Origin: Flavobacteriales bacterium
GTDB lineage: Bacteria; Bacteroidota; Bacteroidia; Flavobacteriales_F; PHOS-HE28
Direction: 5' to 3'
Assembly: GCA_017987115.1 (NCBI GenBank)
Contig: JAGNUG010000029.1
Location: forward strand, 1 to 36,104
Length of the DNA: 36,104 nucleotides
Shown here: positions 33,624-36,104 of the stretch, one piece after another
How the letters are laid out: each line of letters starts with the position of its first letter
How positions within the stretch are numbered: position 1 is the stretch's first letter
Program-made: the position numbers and the translations under genes
The notes under the pieces: generated by a model
Database searches by the model: none
The model's input: only the letters and a program-made list of their open reading frames with translations
Told to the model about the DNA's origin: nothing

Positions 33624-34457
33624 CTATACACCCAAAGTGAAATTGATCGGAAGAACCAGCTTGGTCCTAACTAGATCTTCGCCACTCTTTCCGGGCTTCC
33701 ACGCAGGCATTATTCCGATGACCCCCAGAACCTCGCTGTCGAAGTTCTTGGAACCCTTAACGCTCCGCACTATCCGCGGGTCGAAAATGGCGCCATCTAT
33801 CCCGACAACAAACTCGACGAACAGCCGCCCGCCGATGCCATTGTCATGTTCCCACTTCGGGTATGCCAGATTCCTTCTAAGGAACGCAAACAAGCTGTCC
33901 TGACCTCCAGGAAATTCTGGCATGACCTCTGGCAAACGCTCGACGTGATCCGACCCATATGAAGCGTTGTCATCGAGAATGATGTCACCCACTATGGGTA
34001 GTGGGACCGGGACCTCTTCAGATCTGAGATTCCTGTGTTGGCCCGACGAATCCATACCACTTTCAGATGCCAATTCACCTGCCAACGAATCAGCCCGAGC
34101 TATAGTGTCGCCGGTTGGAATGTTGTCTTTTTCAATATCAGGGGGAGCCCCACATCCGGCAATGGTCCATCCTCCAATTGCCAAGAGATAATAGGCAAGG
34201 TTGGAGGCGCGGTTCGCCTGAAGACTGCGCCAGATGCAGACCTCAACGAATTCGTGGAATATATCTACCTGATCACGGCGAACGCGCCCGCAGACCGGAT
34301 TCCCTTTGTGTTCCGTCAAGTAGTAGATCAATTCCGTCTTCGTCTTCTCAGTGAAATCCACGACTTCCTTATCACACTGGAAACAATGTCGTCCGAACAT
34401 GCCAACCCGCATGTTCTCCCAGTGTTCTGAACAAGAGAAAGTGATTCTCGGCTCCAT
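33624..34457 (-). CDS. TonB C-terminal domain protein with N-terminal Cys-rich module
   Basis: This 277-residue protein opens with a cytoplasmic module (FSCSEHWENMRVGMFGRHCF, then CDKEVVDFTEKTKTEL; about 8-43) that carries three Cys in a C...C..C arrangement seen in other Bacteroidota proteins and may bind metal. One membrane helix lies near residues 84-101 (NLAYYLLAIGGWTIAGCG), then a disordered acidic stretch. The C-terminal TonB-type domain is at about 175-277: PEFPGGQDSLFAFLRRNLAY, GRLFVEFVVGIDGAI, and MPAWKPGKSGEDLVRTKLVL. TonB proteins couple the proton-motive force to outer-membrane receptors; no ExbB/ExbD or receptor is nearby. It has no obvious place in pyrimidine breakdown and is flanked by inverted repeats. 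Confidence 0.85.
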   Translation of the reverse strand: MEPRITFSCSEHWENMRVGMFGRHCFQCDKEVVDFTEKTKTELIYYLTEHKGNPVCGRVRRDQVDIFHEFVEVCIWRSLQANRASNLAYYLLAIGGWTIAGCGAPPDIEKDNIPTGDTIARADSLAGELASESGMDSSGQHRNLRSEEVPVPLPIVGDIILDDNASYGSDHVERLPEVMPEFPGGQDSLFAFLRRNLAYPKWEHDNGIGGRLFVEFVVGIDGAIFDPRIVRSVKGSKNFDSEVLGVIGIMPAWKPGKSGEDLVRTKLVLPINFTLGV

Positions 34458-34551
34458 GATCGTTGAACTACTGAATGAACGGATGCGATGTGAAGTTCGG
34501 TATCAGGCGGGCCTGACAATAATGTTGGAATGTGCAGGTGCTTTGCGTGAG

Positions 34552-34642
34552 CGATTGCAGCGGAAAGCCCGCAAGCCGTCTTCGGCGAGGACTTGCAGCA
34601 GAAAGCGCGACCCGAGGCTTTGCGAGGGGCACGCCCCAATCA
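34552..34642 (-). repeat. Intergenic repeat element, copy 2 plus partial tandem unit (5' side of TonB-like gene)
   Basis: On the plus strand, GATTGCAGCGGAAAGCCCGC (34553-34572) and GGACTTGCAGCAGAAAGCGC (34589-34608) are two related direct units. The second continues to GGGGCACGCCCC, matching in reverse the GGGCGTGCC end of copy 1. GGGGCACGCCCC is itself a palindrome (stem GGGG/CCCC). The element lies between the hydA stop and the TonB-like start. Confidence 0.75.
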
Positions 34643-34676
34643 GCTAATTGGCTAATCATCTCCATCAGCTGATCGC
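34637..34676. repeat. AGCTGAT-type repeat immediately after hydA
   Basis: On the minus strand the hydA TGA is followed by GCG and then by ATCAGCTGATG, a variable spacer and AGCCAATTAGCTGATT. This aligns, with a one-base length difference, to the run that begins in the preT stop codon (31143-31178). The same element therefore follows at least two genes of this operon. Confidence 0.8.
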
Positions 34677-36056
34677 TCACAACATCCCACTCACCTTGTT
34701 CCGCTTAATGAATTGGCCATAACCCTTCTTGATCTTCACCTCCCCTTTGTCAACTGCGACCTGGCCTCGGAGGATCACTGTCTTCACTTTTCCGGTGAGT
34801 TGCATGCCTTCGTAGCCGCTGTAATCCACGTTCATGTGATGTGTTTTCGCACTCAAGGTGTGTTTCTCATTCGGGTCAAGGATCACAATGTCCGCATCGC
34901 TGCCAATACCGATCATGCCTTTGCGCGGGAACAGGCCGAAGATCTTTGCAGGATTCGTAGCGGTTACTTCCACGAACTTGTTCAATGAGATCCGTTTTTT
35001 GTTCACCCCTTCGCTGAAAAGCAGTTCCATTCGGTGCTCTATCGCCGGATGTCCGTTCGGGATCTTCGAGAAATCCGCAGAACCCATCGCTTTCTGCGCC
35101 ATCATAAAGGGGCAATGATCAGTTGCAACAACCTGTATCGAACCTTGCTCGATCGCACCCCATAACGCCGCCTGATCCTTCTTCTCACGCAACGGCGGAC
35201 TCATGACCCACTTCGCTCCATCGGGCTGTTCGTAGAGCGAAGCATCCAACAACAAATACTGAATGCAGGTCTCGGCCAATACCCGTTGGTTACGTCGTGT
35301 AGCATCACGCACATGGTTCAGCGCGCCTTCGCATGTCATGTGTACGATATACGCCGGAACACCCGTGTGCCAAGCCATATCAGCGAACCGACCACTGGCT
35401 TCAGCTTCGGTGATCTCTGGTTGACTGAGGTAGTGGTAAAGCGGCGCCATCTTCCCTTCAGCGCGGTGTTTCTGAACAAGGAAGTCGATCATGTCGCCAT
35501 TGGTAGCATGCACGGTTACAAGGCCACCGTTTGCTTTCACTTCGTTCATCAGACCAACCATTTGGCGGTCATCGATCATTAGCGCACCCTTGTATGCCAT
35601 AAAAGTTTTGAAGCTGGTGATGCCTTCCTGCTCGATCATCTCCTTCACTTCTTTCTTGGTCTCATCATTGAAATCGGTAACGGCCATGTGCCAACTCAGG
35701 TCGCCGAAAAGATTGCCATGCATACGGCCTTGCCATTGTTCCAGCGCATGTCGCAAACTTTTCCCTTGTGTCTGCAATATGAAATCGATCACGGTAGTCG
35801 TACCGCCATGCAACGCAGCTCGCGTTCCGGTCTCGTAATTATCGCTGCTGTAGGTGCCCATGAACGGCATGTCCAAATGCACATGCGGATCGATCCCTCC
35901 GGGCAATACGAACATGCCTTTTGCGTCGATCACTTCCGCTCCATCCGTAGCAAGACCATGGCCAATGGCCTTTACATGTTCGCCCTCGATAAGGACATCG
36001 GCGCGGTGGAAGTCCGCCGCAGTTACAACGGTTCCGTTCTTTATCAGTATGCTCAT
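34677..36056 (-). CDS. hydA: Dihydropyrimidinase (D-hydantoinase family)
   Basis: This 459-residue cyclic amidohydrolase has the full binuclear metal site: H58 and H60 (DPHVHLDMPF), the carboxylated lysine K150 (SFKTFMAYKG), H183 (TVHATNG), H239 (YIVHMTCEGAL) and D313 (VVATDHCPF). The MSPPLREKKDQ and SADFSKIPNGHPAIEHRM segments are typical of dihydropyrimidinases. It opens dihydrouracil and dihydrothymine to N-carbamoyl-beta-amino acids, the substrate of the enzyme encoded at 32628. It is the first gene of the operon visible here; only 48 bases precede it and I see no clear promoter in them. Length and start (MSILIKNGTVVTAADF) are standard. Confidence 0.96.
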   Translation of the reverse strand: MSILIKNGTVVTAADFHRADVLIEGEHVKAIGHGLATDGAEVIDAKGMFVLPGGIDPHVHLDMPFMGTYSSDNYETGTRAALHGGTTTVIDFILQTQGKSLRHALEQWQGRMHGNLFGDLSWHMAVTDFNDETKKEVKEMIEQEGITSFKTFMAYKGALMIDDRQMVGLMNEVKANGGLVTVHATNGDMIDFLVQKHRAEGKMAPLYHYLSQPEITEAEASGRFADMAWHTGVPAYIVHMTCEGALNHVRDATRRNQRVLAETCIQYLLLDASLYEQPDGAKWVMSPPLREKKDQAALWGAIEQGSIQVVATDHCPFMMAQKAMGSADFSKIPNGHPAIEHRMELLFSEGVNKKRISLNKFVEVTATNPAKIFGLFPRKGMIGIGSDADIVILDPNEKHTLSAKTHHMNVDYSGYEGMQLTGKVKTVILRGQVAVDKGEVKIKKGYGQFIKRNKVSGML

Positions 36057-36104
36057 AGTTCAAAAGTTGTCAGTATCACCGGCTCCAAGTTAACTTGTTG
36101 GAGA

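Noticed and set aside
30489-34676. AGCTGAT repeats as a CRISPR array
   Set aside because: The units are only 7-8 bases with no regular unique spacers, and there are no cas genes.

Overview
The window comes from a member of the Bacteroidota, most likely a Flavobacteriales-type lineage. The evidence is type IX secretion (T9SS) C-terminal sorting domains of both kinds (type A and the type B/CHU_C gliding-motility-associated domain), PKD and SBBP-repeat surface proteins, a DUF2490 protein, a CotH/lamin-tail secreted protein, Bacteroidota-style -7 boxes (TAnnTTTG) and starts without strong Shine-Dalgarno sequences. G+C, counted by eye on a few lines, is roughly 48%, dropping to about 37-40% around 15.6-17.4 kb. 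I see no rRNA, tRNA, CRISPR array, transposase or prophage.

Region 1 (1-12830, minus strand) is a tandem array of four paralogous giant secreted proteins; the leftmost is cut by the window edge. Each has a signal peptide, a His/Asp-rich mature N-terminus, a conserved N-terminal domain, a long SBBP-type beta-propeller region and, in the three complete copies, PKD domains, Ig-like repeats and a CHU_C sorting domain.

Region 2 (12945-23650) is mostly housekeeping and envelope genes: an MsbA-like ABC exporter translationally coupled to truA, two AT-richer orphan secreted proteins, a YfcE-type phosphoesterase, an aspartyl-protease-fold protein that has lost both catalytic Asp residues, a DivIC/FtsB protein, an MBOAT plus SGNH O-acyltransferase pair, a remnant of an outer-membrane barrel gene, a SlyD-like prolyl isomerase and a DUF2490 protein. 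Region 3 (23930-28323, plus strand) holds two T9SS type A cargo proteins: a CotH/lamin-tail protein and a PA-domain protein.

Region 4 (28483-36056, minus strand) is a reductive pyrimidine-degradation operon. In transcription order it runs dihydropyrimidinase (hydA), a TonB-like protein, beta-ureidopropionase, preT, a four-helix-bundle (23S rRNA intervening-sequence family) protein, preA, a 63-residue membrane protein and a fungal FCY1-like cytosine deaminase. Together these would convert cytosine to uracil, dihydrouracil, N-carbamoyl-beta-alanine and beta-alanine. The most unusual signal is here. The two genes that do not belong to the pathway (the four-helix-bundle gene and the TonB-like gene) are each bracketed by inverted repeats. 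Related AGCTGAT-type repeats begin at or a few bases after the stop codons of hydA and preT. The four-helix-bundle gene with its complementary flanks resembles the ORF-plus-stem layout of 23S rRNA intervening sequences, but sits in a protein-coding operon.
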